DNA of 64,000 nt from Rhabdornis inornatus. Lineage: Eukaryota; Chordata; Aves; Passeriformes; Rhabdornithidae. The notes below the pieces were generated by a model, which did no database searches, was not told the origin of the DNA, and saw only the letters and a program-made list of their open reading frames with translations. Both the position numbers and the translations under genes were made by a program. Below, piece by piece: positions 46,501 to 60,682 of this stretch (position 1 is the first letter of the stretch; each line of letters opens with the position of its first letter). The stretch covers positions 520,694 through 584,693 of the forward strand of contig VWZS01009594.1 in assembly GCA_013397075.1 (NCBI GenBank), written 5' to 3'.

Positions 46501-48401
46501 AGTAGCCACAACTGACATGTTTTTAAATCTGTTTTCCTGATATTGAAAAGAATTGTTAGGAACCTCCTTAAATTCCCTTTAACCAGATACTTCATTTTCC
46601 GTGGGTTTTTTTTTTTCCTTTGCCCTAGATGGAGTCAGTTGAGGCAGTCTGGAATAATGTGTGTGGAATCGACAGGCCACGTTCTGTCACACAGCTTTCC
46701 TCTGAGATGGCTTTTAAGCCTTGTATTAGTTGCATTTCCATTTAGGGAATCCTTGAGCTATTGGATATTATTGTGGGGGGGGAAGGCTGAGATAGAATCA
46801 GAATTTTCAGTGTTTGTTTTCTGATAATAAATTGCCTTCTTGCATGTCATCCAAGAGTTCACACAACCAACACTCCAAACTGGGCTGCTCTCAGAGGTGG
46901 CAGCAGCAGCAGCAGCTCTTGGGCTGAGGAGCTGTGTGGAGCACAGCAGGGGACACCCTGAGCACAGTGACAGGGAACACAGGAGTGGTGCCCTGCTCAG
47001 GCTCTGGAGGAGACAGGTCCCTGTTGGGTCGTTCAGTCCCTCTCCCTCAAACATGGAATTCTGGGACAGCAGAGCTTGGCAGGAGCTTGATTTTATCAGG
47101 AGCTTTGGCCTGTGCTTGTCAGCGCGACTCCGAGTTTCGCTTTAATGTGTAATCCTGTTTTGGAAACTCACTTCCTTTTCCTCCTCTTGTGCTATTTTAT
47201 TATTTAGATGCACTGTTCTCCTGATGTTTCACTACTGTGTTGAGCATAAACTGTAGTTTTCTCTGAGTTCTCCAGCATTCATATCCATAGGAGTGAACAG
47301 GGATGGTGCTGGGACTCAGTGCTGCTCTCCCTGGAGCTCGTCTCAGACAACCCTTCCTGCTCCTGCACCTTCCTCCCTGGCTCTCCAGGAGCAGTCCTGG
47401 GGGATGCTCTGGCACAAAGATCCCTCTGTCCTAACAACTAAGAACAGTCCTGTGTTCCAGTTCAGTACCTGTGTGAACGTTCGAAGCTTCTCAGCCCTAA
47501 GACAAAGCAGGGAATGTTACCAGCAGTGCAGGAGTTAACTTGCTTTAAAGTGTTTTTCTGTCTAAAGCTTTTGTGACTCCGGGAGGTGGCATCAGCTCTC
47601 ATCTTGGGAAAGCTCAGATTAGTATGATGTGGTCTAAATACTTTTCAGGTATTTGCGACTGATTTATCAGGTACTGAAGGAATGAACCAAGCCAGTGACT
47701 GCTGACAGACCACCTTGGCCAAGTGGCTGAGGGGTTAATTTTCAAAGTAATAACACTTTACTGAAGGTGCCAGCCTGACACTTGTTTTGCAGTGAAGGAG
47801 GGTGCACGTCTTTCATCTGGAGGGTTTTGTGGTCACAAGTCACTGCTATTACGGCTATTTTTACAGCTATTACAGCTATTTTTATTGTCTTCATTTCCTT
47901 CAGATCTATACAGGATGCTTGTGCTCTTAACGTCCTGGTTTTTGCTGTGATTCTGTGAGTGCCAGCTGTGAGGGAGGCACTGCTGTAATTGCAGCTCTGC
48001 CTGGGAGTGCCAGCACCTTGTGTCCTGCTGCCATGTCAGACCTCTCTGTTTGAAACAGGCCCTTGTTTGGATGCCTCCCTGGATGATCTGTCAATAGCTG
48101 AAGTAATACCTTGATCCCAGAGCGAATGGTGCTGCCAGAAATGGCTCTTGCTGGCCCGGCTGCCCCTGTGTCACAGCTAATAAATAATCTGTCCTACTGC
48201 CCTTCCCGTACCTTCAGAGGGCCAGCAGAGGTGGTTCCCTCTGCTGGAGTTGGTACAAACCATGGCTTCTTGATGGGAACAGCACAGACAGCTGCCCAAA
48301 TTCTGGCTGACTGTGGCTAAAATCGTGGCCTAGCTGGACTTCCCTCTTCATTGCTGTCAGCTGTGCTGTGACAGGACAGTTGGCTCTAAACATTTTCCCT
48401 C

Positions 48402-48431
48402 TTTTTTTTTTCTTTTTTTTTTTTTTTCTTT
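48402..48431 (+). repeat. Poly-T tract
   Basis: About 28 bases of T with one or two C. Confidence 0.9.
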
Positions 48432-51400
48432 TAATTAAGCTTGAGTACAATGTGAGGGAGAGGCAGGAACATGGGGGAGGCCACGAACCAATGCAGGGTT
48501 CAAGAAGCAGCAATAAAAGTGCTATTATGAATGAGCAATGGCTTGTAAAGGGCTCCAATCTGCTAATGTAGGTTACTGGGTTGATACCATTGCTTTAATA
48601 ACGGTTCTTTGGTCTGGTTAGATGTTTTGACAGTCCTTTCAGCTTGACTGTGAGGGATTGGTCCCTTGTGAATTTTGGATTATTTCTCCAGGTTGCTTTT
48701 CCAGTTGCAGACCTGTGTAATAACACTGAGCTGCAGAGCACGCTGCTGTTCCTGATCAAACTGGGGCGATCACAGCCTCAGTAATTGCAGTGGTGTTGAT
48801 GTAATTATTACCCAACAAGCTGTAATTTGAAAATGGGCCCCACTGCTTGAAATGGGCCAATGTGGTGCTGGAGTTTGGAAGCTTTTAAGATACTGATCCT
48901 TTTGTTTTGTTATACGCTGGTTATATCTGATGAGCCTGTGATGAAAACCTCCCACGTGCCCTTTGCCTTGTAATTACACATTTACAAACAGTCGATGCTG
49001 TGGGGAAAGTGCAGCAGCAGGCTGTGTTTAAATAAGCAGTGCTGCACTCAGTGCAGTTTGTGAACGTGCCATATATTGTGTGCTGTGTGCTGGGCTGTGT
49101 AGCAGCAGCTGGTGAGCGTTTTTTGGAGTGCTGTCCCAGCACTGGGGGTTTTCCCTAGGGAGACTGCTGGGTACAGAAGGAAGGACTGTCTGATACTTTT
49201 GGAGACACAAATGTTGCACAGCCAGGGCAGTCTCACCTTGCTGCTCATACCAGAGGCATCTTAGGTACCTGTTCTCCCAGGTCTCTTTGGAAACAGGGTT
49301 CAAACAGGTGATCAGGAAGGACTTCAGGGGAAAACAATCTGAACCCACCCAGTTAAGCCAGGGATATGAGTCCTGCCCTCATTTGGAAGCAGTGATCAGT
49401 GTGTGAGGAGGCAATAACTGATCAAAAAGGATCCCAGATTTCTGCAAGTCTCCCTGGTTCATGGAGGGGATGGTTTATGTTGTGTGTATCATTATACTGT
49501 TTGAAACCGAAATGGTGCTTTATGTTCTCAGTAACACCTGGGTGCCAGCACCCTCTTCCTTCCTTACTGACAAAGATGAGCTTAAAACAAGATAGTCCAG
49601 CAGCAGTGAGTTAATGTTTAGTTGTAGTAATATCTGGTTTATTTCCTGTACATTTAATCTTCAGCTGTCCTGGAGTGGGTGATCTGGTTGCAGATTAACC
49701 ACAGTGCTGATAAAGGTGCATGTGAACTCCATTCAGAGGCAGCTGGGTCCTGGCAGGGTGCAGCAGCTGAGGTGTGGAGCTGGGAGAATGTGCCCGAGCT
49801 GCTTCCTGGTGGGGAGCTGCTTCCTCAGCCTGTGGAGCTCCAGCTCGAGAGGCTGCAGAGCTCAAGGGGCTCTATGCACAGAGGTTTTGGCCTTTTGCCA
49901 CCACATTCCCTGAACAGGAACCCTGAGGAAGAAGCTGCAGGGATCTGGCAGGAGGTGACCCCCATTTCTGCAGTGTGGGCACCGTACAGGAGTTACTGGT
50001 GTTAAAATCTCTTTATCCAGTCAGTGGAAGCCTGGTTAATGTAGTTGATGAATCAATCCCGAAAGTTCAGCTGCCTGAATGCAGGTGTCCCAGGGAAGGT
50101 TTGTGGCTGCTGAGCCAGGGGGGCAGGGCTGGCAGCCGGGAATGCAGGGACTTGGCAGTGGTTTGATAAACCAGCTTTGGCCTGCAGGGCTGCTGCAATG
50201 GAAGAGATGGAACCTGGCCTACACAGGTACCCTGTGAGAGCACAGTGTGGGTGTTGGAGAACTCTGGGACTGTGAGCAGAGCTCTCCAACAGATCCCTGT
50301 CCAGGACTGCTGCAGGTGCTGGGCAGTGATGCTGAAACCTCTCTGGGCCAGGGGCTGGTGAGGACACTGGGCTTGCGGGGGGAACAGGAACCTCCTGACC
50401 GATCACAAAGCTGAGGTAGCTTTTGTAAAAACAGGGTTCACAACATCAGCAGTGCCCATAGGAGAGGTGGCGCCCCTGCCGAAGATGCTGGATCCCAGTG
50501 GATGCAACCCAATTATCCAGAACGCTGAGCCATTCATTTCCAGCTGAGTAATGGGCTGTGAATGGTAGGGTCACAGATCAGCACACAGGGTGATGAGAGG
50601 ACACCCAGGAACTGTGGGACACAGGCGCCAGCTCAGGGAGCTGCATGCGGTGCCTGGATGCTGTGGGATGAGATGCAGTCAAAAAAGCAGAGGAAATGTT
50701 GATAGGACTTCGTAAAGTACAAGCAAGTTTTGTTATAATAACTACAAACAGGTTTGTGTCTCTGTATTTAATTCAGGACAAATGAGAAGAAATGGAGATG
50801 GTTAATGGGGTGTACAGTTACAAGTGGTTTGTGGAGGACAGTAAATCAAGTCTGAATTAATAAACTAAAAGTGGAAGCAAACCCCCAAACCTGAGCTGAT
50901 GGAATTACACTGTGTCTGTTATCTCCTCTCCCCCAGCCTTCCTTCTCTCCCCACTTCTGCTCCCTCCCCATATCCCCACCAAAACAAGGGAAGGGGAAAG
51001 AATTTAAGGCCTAACACTGGTGAAGCAGCACTGTGTGGGAGAGGTGAGCTCTCCTTGCTGGCTGGGTGCACAGGTGAGTTGTTTGTTTGGACAGACTGAC
51101 CCTATGTCCTGGGGCTTGCATTCAGTGCTTGCAGAGGCCACGCAGGATTCCTTCATCCTTGACTAGTGAGGATCTGTTGTTCTCTTCTCCAGAACTGGAT
51201 GAGCCACAGCCCAGATGAGATATTTCCAGCGTCCTCTTTGAGTGGTGTTAAACTGTTTTGGATCCCTGGTCTGTCTTGCTTGAGGTTACATCAACAGATC
51301 TGGACTAAGGGAAGGATTTTTCTTGTCTCAGGTTACTGGACAGTTTAGGAGTGTTTTTGCATGGCCCATTTCCTGGAACTGTTGGCATTTCCACTGCTGA

Positions 51401-52114
51401 ACTGCAATTATTTTAGGACTGAGACAGACATTTCACTCCTCAAGCAAATGCCTTCAAAAGATGATTCCTGCTTGCACGAGGGAGAAGGAGGAGGGACAAT
51501 TAGCTGGGTTTTACCTCCTCTGACCTGGGACTTTGAAAGAAGTGTAGATAGGTTTATGGTAACTGTCCTTATCAGCATAATGAGCTGTGCAGCTTATCAA
51601 AGCTTCTGATTTTCCATATGTAGGAGCATTTCCTTAAATGTCAGTACCACTCTGTACCCAGCTAAAGGCCAAAGAATGGTGTTTAAGATGAGTGTAGATA
51701 TGAAGCGTCAAATTCCTTTGTTCTCCTGCTCAAAGGACAGAGATGTGAACAGGAAATAACTGAGCTTTCTTTCTTTTCCTGTAAGTCTCTCTTGAATATA
51801 TTTAGGAGGAAAAGAGTCATTTCATAAATACATTCCACTCTCCTTTGGACAAAACCAGGATTTGTAGTAATTTTATTGGCACTGCATGAAAGTGCCGTGA
51901 CTGAAACACTTGAACCCTGTCTTTATCTGCAAATCCATCAGACCATGCCATTGGATCCAAAGCTACAGATGCATTTTCTGACTGGATTGTCTTGAGTGAC
52001 CATTTTGTTCCTCAGATTCAGTCAGAAGAGTGTGGGCAGTATTTGTTAGGAGGAGCCTTGTGTAAATGTAAACCTTTAAAGTTAGTTTTACATACATATA
52101 TAAAAAATAAAGCA

Positions 52115-52350
52115 TCGTGGTTGGTTTGGGATGGAAGGGGCCTTAAAGCCCATCCAGTGCCACCCCTGCCATGGGCAGGGACACCTTGCACTACCCCAGG
52201 GTGCTCCAAGCCCCGTCCAGCCTGGCCTGGGACACTTCCAGGGATCCAGGGACAGCCACTGCTGCCCTGGGCATCCTGTGCCAGGGCCTCATCTCCCTCA
52301 CAGGGAGGAATTTCCTCCTGATATCCCATCTAACCCTGCCTTTCTTTACC
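52115..52350 (-). mobile_element. CR1 LINE 3' end
   Basis: gtttgggatggaaggggcct, catgggcagggacaccttgc and tgatatcccatctaaccctg. Confidence 0.85.
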
Positions 52351-54991
52351 TTATAGCCATGGCTACATTGAATAAATAGAACATGAAAATAGTAAAAATC
52401 TTGAGGATTGGGATGTGTGAGAGAACTGGGTATTAGTGACTGTTGCATTACATTTTATACAATATCTAAAAGGCAAGTAATAAGAGTTGTGTATATTGCG
52501 GGTTCGAATTCTTGCATTCAAAGCAGAATTTCTTAAGTTCACCAAAGGCTGCTTTGGGGTGAGATTGGCAGCTTTGCTGCTCAAGGATAATCATGGATAA
52601 GCTGATGTCATGGTGTGTGTGCTGATATATAAGGATTGGCAGTTGTATTCCACTGTGGATTGCCACCTAAATGTATGGATTGTCAGTGCTTTCCCACTGA
52701 CACAGCAAAATATTCTGAGTAACCTGAAGCATTCCATTGTTTCCAGAAGTCCTTGGAAAACTGTCAGTAGAGCTATTCCCCCCATTGCTGTTGCTTGCTG
52801 AGCACTGAGCATGTGAGGAGCTGATAGTGACCATTCCTGTGTTTATACTTTTTGGTGATTCAAGGAGATCTTGGTTATTCCAACGACACCAGTATGGGTG
52901 AGATATCCATTCATTTTTTGCGCAGCAGGGATGAGTGTGAGAAGGGTAGCACAAACCACTTAACTTTAAAAAAAAACCTAGAAAATAACCTAGAAAATAT
53001 GTTTTCCGTCTAATAGATTATTTTATCTCTTTGTAAAAGGTGTAAAGAGATTAACAGTTTGTGACTGCCAGACTTGTTGATTCTGAGTGGTTTTTTTGTT
53101 CCATGCTGTTCTGTGAGGGCTCAGCAGCTGATTGCCCAGGGGAGGGAAGGAGAGAGGGAGGTAGCTGTGTTTGGAGGAGGATGTGTCAGCTCTGAACTGT
53201 TAATTGAGCTAATCTCTTAAAAAAAAAAAACTAAATAAAGCTGATAGCAAAATTCATTGGAAAACCTGTGCTGCTCTTCCTGGAGATGACAGTTCTGTTC
53301 TGGCAATTGATACATCACAGAAGTAGAAGCCTGCCTTGAATCGTTGGGCTGATTTGTCCTTCAAAATATTCTGTTTTAGGTAATTTCAAAGGGTTCTGAA
53401 TTCCACTGGTCTAGGATTAAAAATTGATGATGTGGTCAAAGCCAGCTTGGCTTGCGGCAGATAAACTGAAGATACTTTTCAGGTTGTCTGCGTGTTAATT
53501 CTGATTTGTGTGGTATTTGTGCTATCTCACGTTATTATTACTTGAATAGTCTTTCAGGTTCTGAGTGGGAGCTGTCTTTGACAGAAAAAAATATATCAAA
53601 TGTAAGGAAGTAAATGAAACCAGTCTTTCCGGTGATAATTTGAACCAATAAACCATGTAACCAATAAAGCAGCATGTAAATCAAGTAATCTGTTTTACTA
53701 ATCAAACCTTTTAAGTCCTTTTCCATCTTGCTAATGTTCCCCTGGGTTATCTATGAACAGTTGTCTTTTAGGAATTCACTCCTTTTGCAGTGGATGATGA
53801 TTGCATAAATAGCGGCTCTCCTGCTGCTCAGCTGCTTTTCCATTCAAAGAATGTAAAGTGAGGTACTTCAGGCCCCTGTGCAAATTCATTTGCTTATCTT
53901 GCCGGTTCTGCCCTGCACTTCCATACCCACAAGGGTGTTTGAAGCATTCCCTGTGTTGTTCCATCTCTTTTTCCCTTTTTGAAGTTGACTTTCAGTGAGA
54001 GGGAGAAAGATCCTGCTACTGAATCTGCCAGCTCAGTCACATTCATGAATTTAAGTGAACCCACTGCACTCAGTTATAGTTAAAAACCCCTTTGTTTTCC
54101 ACCCAAACTTTCTGTGAAATATTAGTTGCTCTTTAATTGGAACACCTTGTGTGTTTACTGGGCCTTTTCACACTGACATGGTCTGGTCCCTTACAGAGCC
54201 CGAGGTTTTGTCTTCCAGGACACCTCCTGCTCTATTCTTGGTGAGATGGAGAAGAGGGGTTTTGGTGCAGTTCTGTTGAGATCTCCATTAGGGACACGAA
54301 GCTTTTCCAGTACAAAACAGAAAATAATGGAAAGAAAGCCCCAGAACAAACATGAGCCAAATCTATATGCAAACTGGGAAGCTTTTCCTGACTAGCCGTG
54401 CTTTCAAAGGAGCACGAGAAAAAGTCCTTTCAGCCTGAGCATTTCATGGACATACTGTTAAACGTATTTGCTTTGTGATTTGCAAGCTTAATTTTCCCCT
54501 CCACTGCTTGTGGTTCTTTGTCCACGTGCTCTGGCTGAGACCGTTGGTGTCTTAAAGGAGTTGGTGGCAATCTGGGGGTGGCTGAGGTGGCAGCTGTCCC
54601 TCATTGTCCCCACAGCAGACGTGGCAGAGGGAATCTTTGACTGAGGGGCAGGATGGGCAGCTGGAGGTGGAATGTCCTCATCTGCTGCTTGGACACGCAG
54701 TGGTTTGTCTTTGTCCACCAGAGCCCTTGGCTGGCATTGGAAGGGCTGGGACAACTGGTGGGCCAAACCACAGAGCTGAGTCACCACCACGTGCTGTAAA
54801 ACCAGAGTGCCTGGAGCAGCCCAGTGACACAGAGCTAGTGTCACAGCACAGTGTCACTCACAGCCCAATGTCACAGCCAGGCAGCACACAGGCCTGTGTC
54901 AGTACTGTCACTATTTGGTTTGGGGTGCCGTGGTGCAGATCACTGCAGCAACTCCAAAGGAAGCCCTAATGATGCAGAAACACAAGTCATT

Positions 54992-55046
54992 ATTTGCATG
55001 TTTTGCATTATTATTTTTGCCTGGTTTGCATGGCCTGTATTTGCAT
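54992..55046 (+). promoter_or_regulatory. Cluster of octamer-like (POU factor) motifs
   Basis: TTTGCAT occurs four times in 55 bases (54993, 55002, 55025, 55040). Two are full ATTTGCAT octamers. A role as an enhancer is inferred. Confidence 0.35.
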
Positions 55047-58000
55047 AAATAAGGCACCTAATTTTATTTGAGATGTAACATTACCAGAGCATGGAGTCAT
55101 TCTTTTGGAGTGCTGGGAGGTGGGGTTCTATATCTTAATGCTGCAAGATGATTCTTTGGTTTTCTGAGCCCTGTCTCAAACAATGCTGCATTCAGGGGCT
55201 CCAGTAGCATCCACGGATCAGCAATGGCCACGAGCTTAACAAATCAGACTATTCCTCCCCAGCAGAACAATGAAGCAGCTGAACATCAGCAGCTCCCAGC
55301 CAGCTGACTGCTGAAGGAGTCTCCAGGCATTTCCTAAAAACCTGTGGAATCCTGGGACTGTACGTTGGCACTTGGGCTTGTGGAGTGATAAGAGATGTAA
55401 TTATCACAAGGTTCTGTTAATTGAGCAACACTCTGAGGGCTCAAGGGACAACAGGAGCAGAGGGGGCTGAATCTGTCCAGGGCTTCATGCAGTGCCCTCC
55501 CCACCACCCAAATCCATTCCTTCTTCACCTGCCCACCATGGCTTGTCCCTCCCTTTCTCCACAGCTTGGTCCTTTCCACACCTGAAGACTTGTCAGGGTT
55601 TCCCCTTCATGCTCTCTAAACCAGATAGTTTAAAACCAAACACTCCTTCCCCAGTTCAGCCAGAGTGTGGACAGAGTTGGGAAAGTGTCACACCAGGTGT
55701 GTGTAGAACATGGCTTAGAAAGTAAGGTTGCAAATCATCAGTGCAGGGGCTGGTGCAGTTTCAGGTGATGTAATTTGTGAGTGGTGGTTGTTTCCTGAGT
55801 TACTGGAGAGCTGGGAGCAAGGAACAGGGGGTCAGTCATGGGCTTTGTTTTTCTGCATGTTTCTGGATCTTTCTGCTGGGTTGAAGGATTTTATAACCCT
55901 TCCAGCATCCCTCACAAGAAGGTTATTTAGAAGCATCAGCTTGCCTGGACACCGCTGGGACAAAGCCGCAGCTGCAGAATTCACACCCCACTGAACCAAG
56001 GCGAAGGAATCAGGCAGGATCTTCCTCATGGTGCAAATCTATCCATCCACCAGGCAATGCCCTGGTGTTGCCTTTTGGGCAGGTGTTCTTGCAGTTTTGT
56101 CCCCTGAAATGCCTGAATGCCAGTGTTTGCTACTATCCCAAGCCTGTTCTATCTTTCCTGGTTAGATCTGGGATCCCAGGATAATTCCCGCTCAGGACAG
56201 CACTCAGGGCAGCGTCTTACCCAGAGCACAGCAATGTGCTTACTGCACTTGGATTTTACCATGTCCCAGGCAGATTTTCGTGTGGAAACTGGGAATGCTT
56301 TACTGCTTCACACACAGCGAGCAAAGTGCTTCCCTCTACCTGTGCTGGCAGCGACTTCCTCCAGTGTGGGCTGGAATAAACCAGCAAGCTTTGTGTGGAG
56401 GCCTTTCAAAGAACTTCCCTCTGACTCCTTATCTATCTCTAAGTGTGCTCGTGCCTTCTGCTGTGCTCCAGAGCTGGAAAAGGAGCGTGCAGGGCTCCCC
56501 TGCTGCACACAGAGCTTGGCCAGTCTGACGCAAATAGAAATGAAAGTTCAGTGACTCCTGTGTTTAGTGGTTTGGCATTTTTTCAGTGCAAGGTTAGCGC
56601 TTTACATTTAGGGGCAGGGATTTTAGTATTATTCCTGTTCCTACATCTCCCAGTTTTAGACTTTATTCAGTGTTCATTAGAGCTGGCTTAGCATCTATCT
56701 CCCGTTTTCCTTCCCCTGACCTTACTCAGTGTGTTTGCAGAGCTGGTGGATGACTCAAGGGTCTGCTGGGTTGGAGCTGAATCAGCCCCATCAAATTACA
56801 GACAATTTGCTTAAACCTTGGTTTGTTGAGGAAGATGTGGCAGTGGTCACTCATAGTTTGCTAATTTTATTTAGAAAAAAAATCATTACAAAGAACTCTT
56901 TTAACCTAATTTCCAAGCTGGCTGGAGGCTGCACATGAATGGAGTATTCCTCACTCTGCCCTGTCTGCTCCCTCCATACAGGAAAGGAGTGGTGCAGAAC
57001 ATGCTCCAAATGGCATTTCCTATTTTGTTCAACTGGCAGCATCTGAACATCAAGTCCATGCAGGCCAGCTGCAAGCAGGAATCTCACCTACACCCGACAT
57101 GAATTTCATTGCAGTTTTTCTGGCCCTCAGGGTGGATCAGAACCTTGCAGACATGCATATTTTGAATATTGTAGACATGCATATTCATGATCATGACAGA
57201 CTTGGATTGTTTTCCTGGTGCAGGGAGATTATACTGACTGGACAGTTTTTTGGTCTGTTTTTCCAAGAGCAGCAGGAATATTTTAGGCATAGTTCTGCCA
57301 AGGCAAACCCTGTTTATCTGAGTGCTCTTGTGAGAGGCTGATTCGCTGTGAGACAGTTTATGAACAATTTACTGAAAGACTTGAAGTCCTGCTTGACAGC
57401 TGAGTTTATTTTGAGATTTAAATAAAATAAAGTCTTTAAGCAGCATTGAATTCTCAATAGAGAGACCCAGCATCACGCAGAAAATGCCCAGGTATCTGAG
57501 GCACATAGTGAACTTTGCTTTAGGAAGGTCACCCACTTCCCAAAGCAGTGGAGAAGGGGATTGTTCCCTTGGGTGAGTGCAGGCTGCTCATTCTTGCACT
57601 TACAAACCAGGTATGGTTTCACTGCCAGAAGTCTGCTTAAATTCCCTTCCTTAGTGAACACATCCTAAAGGCTCATCCTTGGCTGTCCATGAATATCTCT
57701 CCATGAACACAAGTTTTAATTAAATGTCTCCACGAAGGTTTGCAAAGAGAATGGACTCAAAGCCTGCGGTCATGGACTTTTAATGTATATATTTCGTGGA
57801 AAGAAATAATTGAGGCTTGTTACCTCATTTGGGAGAGTAACCCAAACCACATGGGATGTTTACAACAGGGAACGGAATTGTCCCTGCTGCACATGGTAAA
57901 GGTGTGCAGCTCCTGGATCATTCTTCCCATGCACAGAGGAGGAAGAAAAAGCTGTGCTCATACTCAGTATTTCACTTTGTGCTTTGGACTTCACAAATAA

Positions 58001-59221
58001 GATGAAAATAGAGAATAGTTTGAAACCACCAGTTTTGATTCTCTTAATCTTCAGTGGGACTAGGTTTGCTGCTGACCAGCACAACTGAGGCAGCTGTAGC
58101 ACTCCTGATCCTGTCCTGAATTATTTGCTTTTCTTTAACATTTCCTTTCCTTTAAGGCACTGCTGCACAGCCAAACTGAAAGCCCATCTCAGTGTGTGTC
58201 TGTGCTGTGATTGACTGAGCAGGGTCTGTCCTGGGGGACCTGTGGAGCATCCGGAAGGGCTGAGCCCAAGGAGCTTCAGGGAGCACCTGCTAGTGGGTAA
58301 AGCTTTGGTGTGCCTGTAAAGCAGAATGTGGTGCCAGTCTGTGAGCAGTGCTGAGAACAGAGCAGTTCAGGACCAGAGAAGGGCTTTTAGGGCTTTTTCC
58401 AGTAGCAAATGATCCAGAATGCCAATATCTGCACTTCAGCTCTCCTAAAGGAGCAGCAGACCAGTGAGCTGCTGTGTTTGTCCAGCAGATGCTCTGTCCC
58501 TGGGATGTTGGACAGATGGGCATGCAGTGGCAAAGTGGGTTAGTGAGGAGCCGTTTACCCGCTGCTCAGGGCTGGCAGTGCTCCCCCGAGGGCTCTTTGG
58601 CATCTGGAGCAGAGGAGTTCCATGTCAGTGATTAATTAGGAATTCCCTGTCTGATGGGAGTGCTCGAGCAGGGTGGCCTGGGGGGCGTCTTTTTGTAACG
58701 GTGCAGTCCTGCAGATGTTGTTTGGGAGTGTGGGTTCCAAGTCTTGCCAACTAACTTTTCTTTATTTGTACTGAGTGCATTTGAAGTTGCATCATTTCCT
58801 CGGTAAGAACAGTTTTATTTTTGACTGGAGTGTTTGTCAGGTGGGAGAAATCCTGAATGTGAGTGCTCTCTGGTGGTGGAGATTTCTTCTTCAGTGTTCC
58901 CATTTCTGCAGTGTATTTTCCAGGAGCAACTGCATGTGAATATACTTTTTCTGCACTTTAAGATCCTTTTTTTCTTCAACTCCTTTCCCTAAAAATAAAA
59001 ACTACAAAACAAAGTAAAAGCTTTTTTCTTTCCACAGTGGACTTCATTCCTAGAGAAGAATTTCTCTCTCTTAGAATGATTTATATTCTGTGACTCACTG
59101 GTTTTTCTCATTATCAATTGATGTTTTAATGAGGTAATAAAAACTTCTCACGAAAGAGCTGATGTTCCTCCTCAAAATAATCCACAAGGATTAAATACTT
59201 TGAATTTCTTTTTGGCTGCTG

Positions 59222-59566
59222 AGCTACTGGAGAGAGGGGACCAAGGGGAGACTCACTGGGGCTGCAGCTCCTCCCCAGGAGCAGCTCCAATCTCTGCTCC
59301 CAGGGACAGGACCCAGGGAATGGCTGGAGCTGTGCCAGGGGAGGGTTTGGCTGGATCTCAGGGCAAGGTTCTTCCCCCAGAGAGTGCTGGGCACTGCCCG
59401 GGCTCTCCAGGGAATGGTCCCAGCCCCGAGGCTGCCAGAGCTCCAGGAGTGTTTGGACAGCACTGCCAGGGATGGACAGGTTGGGATTGTTGGGGTGTCT
59501 GTGCAGGGCTGGGGTGGGACTGGATGATCCTTGGGGTCCCACTCAGGATATTCCATGATTTTATGA
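59222..59566 (+). mobile_element. CR1-type LINE 3' end
   Basis: Same subfamily as at 789: agagtgctgggcactgcccg, gtttggacagcactgccagg and the tail attccatgattttatgac. Confidence 0.75.
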
Positions 59567-60394
59567 CATGGATACAGAAATAATTCAAATGGAACTACTG
59601 CAGGGAAATGTTTTGTTGTAGCTCAAGCTGATGTGACTTTCATGAGATACAAAACAAAGTTTGACCCTGGAGGTGTCGCCACAGGAGTGGATCCTGGGGT
59701 TCCTTTTATTAAGGAACTTCTTTTATTATCAAGGAACTGCACTGTTGTTGCTATGAGTAATGAAACCCCAGTTCTGTGTGTTACACCTCAGCACTAAAAT
59801 GCTTGTACTTGCTGTGAAAAGCACCGGATGGATTCATGGTCTTATTTTGTGACCTTGCCCTGCAGAGGAATCGTGGGTTTAACACAGCTCAAAGCTCCCC
59901 ATTTGCACTGCCCTCCTGAGTTGTTTTCTTAAGCTTTCCTGAGCTCTCCATGGGCAAGGCAGACCCAGCTCTCCCAGTGGAGCCTTGCAGGAAAAGAGGC
60001 CCTGCTGTTCTTGGCCTGCTGCTCTGCTGAGCCACACTCAGGGATGAAAAGGGGCTTTATCAGCAACCAGAGGCAAGGAGCCGGAGCTCCTGGGGGGAAC
60101 ATCTCAGTACAGCTCTGCAATTTTAACTCTGGTGCTAGGAAATAAAGAAATATTAACTGACATGTAAATGGGGGCGTCACTAGTTCATAACTCTGTATCC
60201 CCAAAGCCAGGCTGGAGAGGTGGCTTTCTGTCAAGCCTGGAGACAGATCTTTCTTCCCCGTCATCTCCATCTGCTTTTGCCACAGAGCTGAAGACACAGC
60301 TCACTAGAGCCCAGTAAAACCTTCTAGAACTTGGCTTGGAGGCCCAATGTGGGATCTGTCAGCTGAGCTGAGCCGTGGGGAAGTGGCAGGCAGG

Positions 60395-60682
60395 ATGTGA
60401 GCCTGCTGCCTGTGCCAGCATCCCAGCTGGAACCCCTCTGGAGCAGGGGCTCTGCAGGGCCAGGCTGGCAGGGCCACATCTGGAGGTTCTGCTCAGAGGC
60501 AGAGGTGCTGGCACTGTCCAGGCTCCCCAGGGAATGGTTCCCAGAGCTTCAGGAGAGTTTGGACAGCACTGCCAGGGATGCTCAGGCTGGGATTGTTGGG
60601 GTGTCTGTGCAGGGCCAGGGGTGGGACTGGATAATCCTTGGGGGTCCCCTCCCACTCAGGACATTCCCTGATTCTATGATTC
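60395..60682 (+). mobile_element. CR1-type LINE 3' end
   Basis: Same subfamily: gtttggacagcactgccagg, ggataatccttgggggtccc and the tail cattccctgattctatgatt. Confidence 0.75.

Noticed and set aside
52490..52520. tRNA B-box-like GGTTCGAATTC
   Set aside because: No acceptor stem, D-arm or A-box at the right distance.
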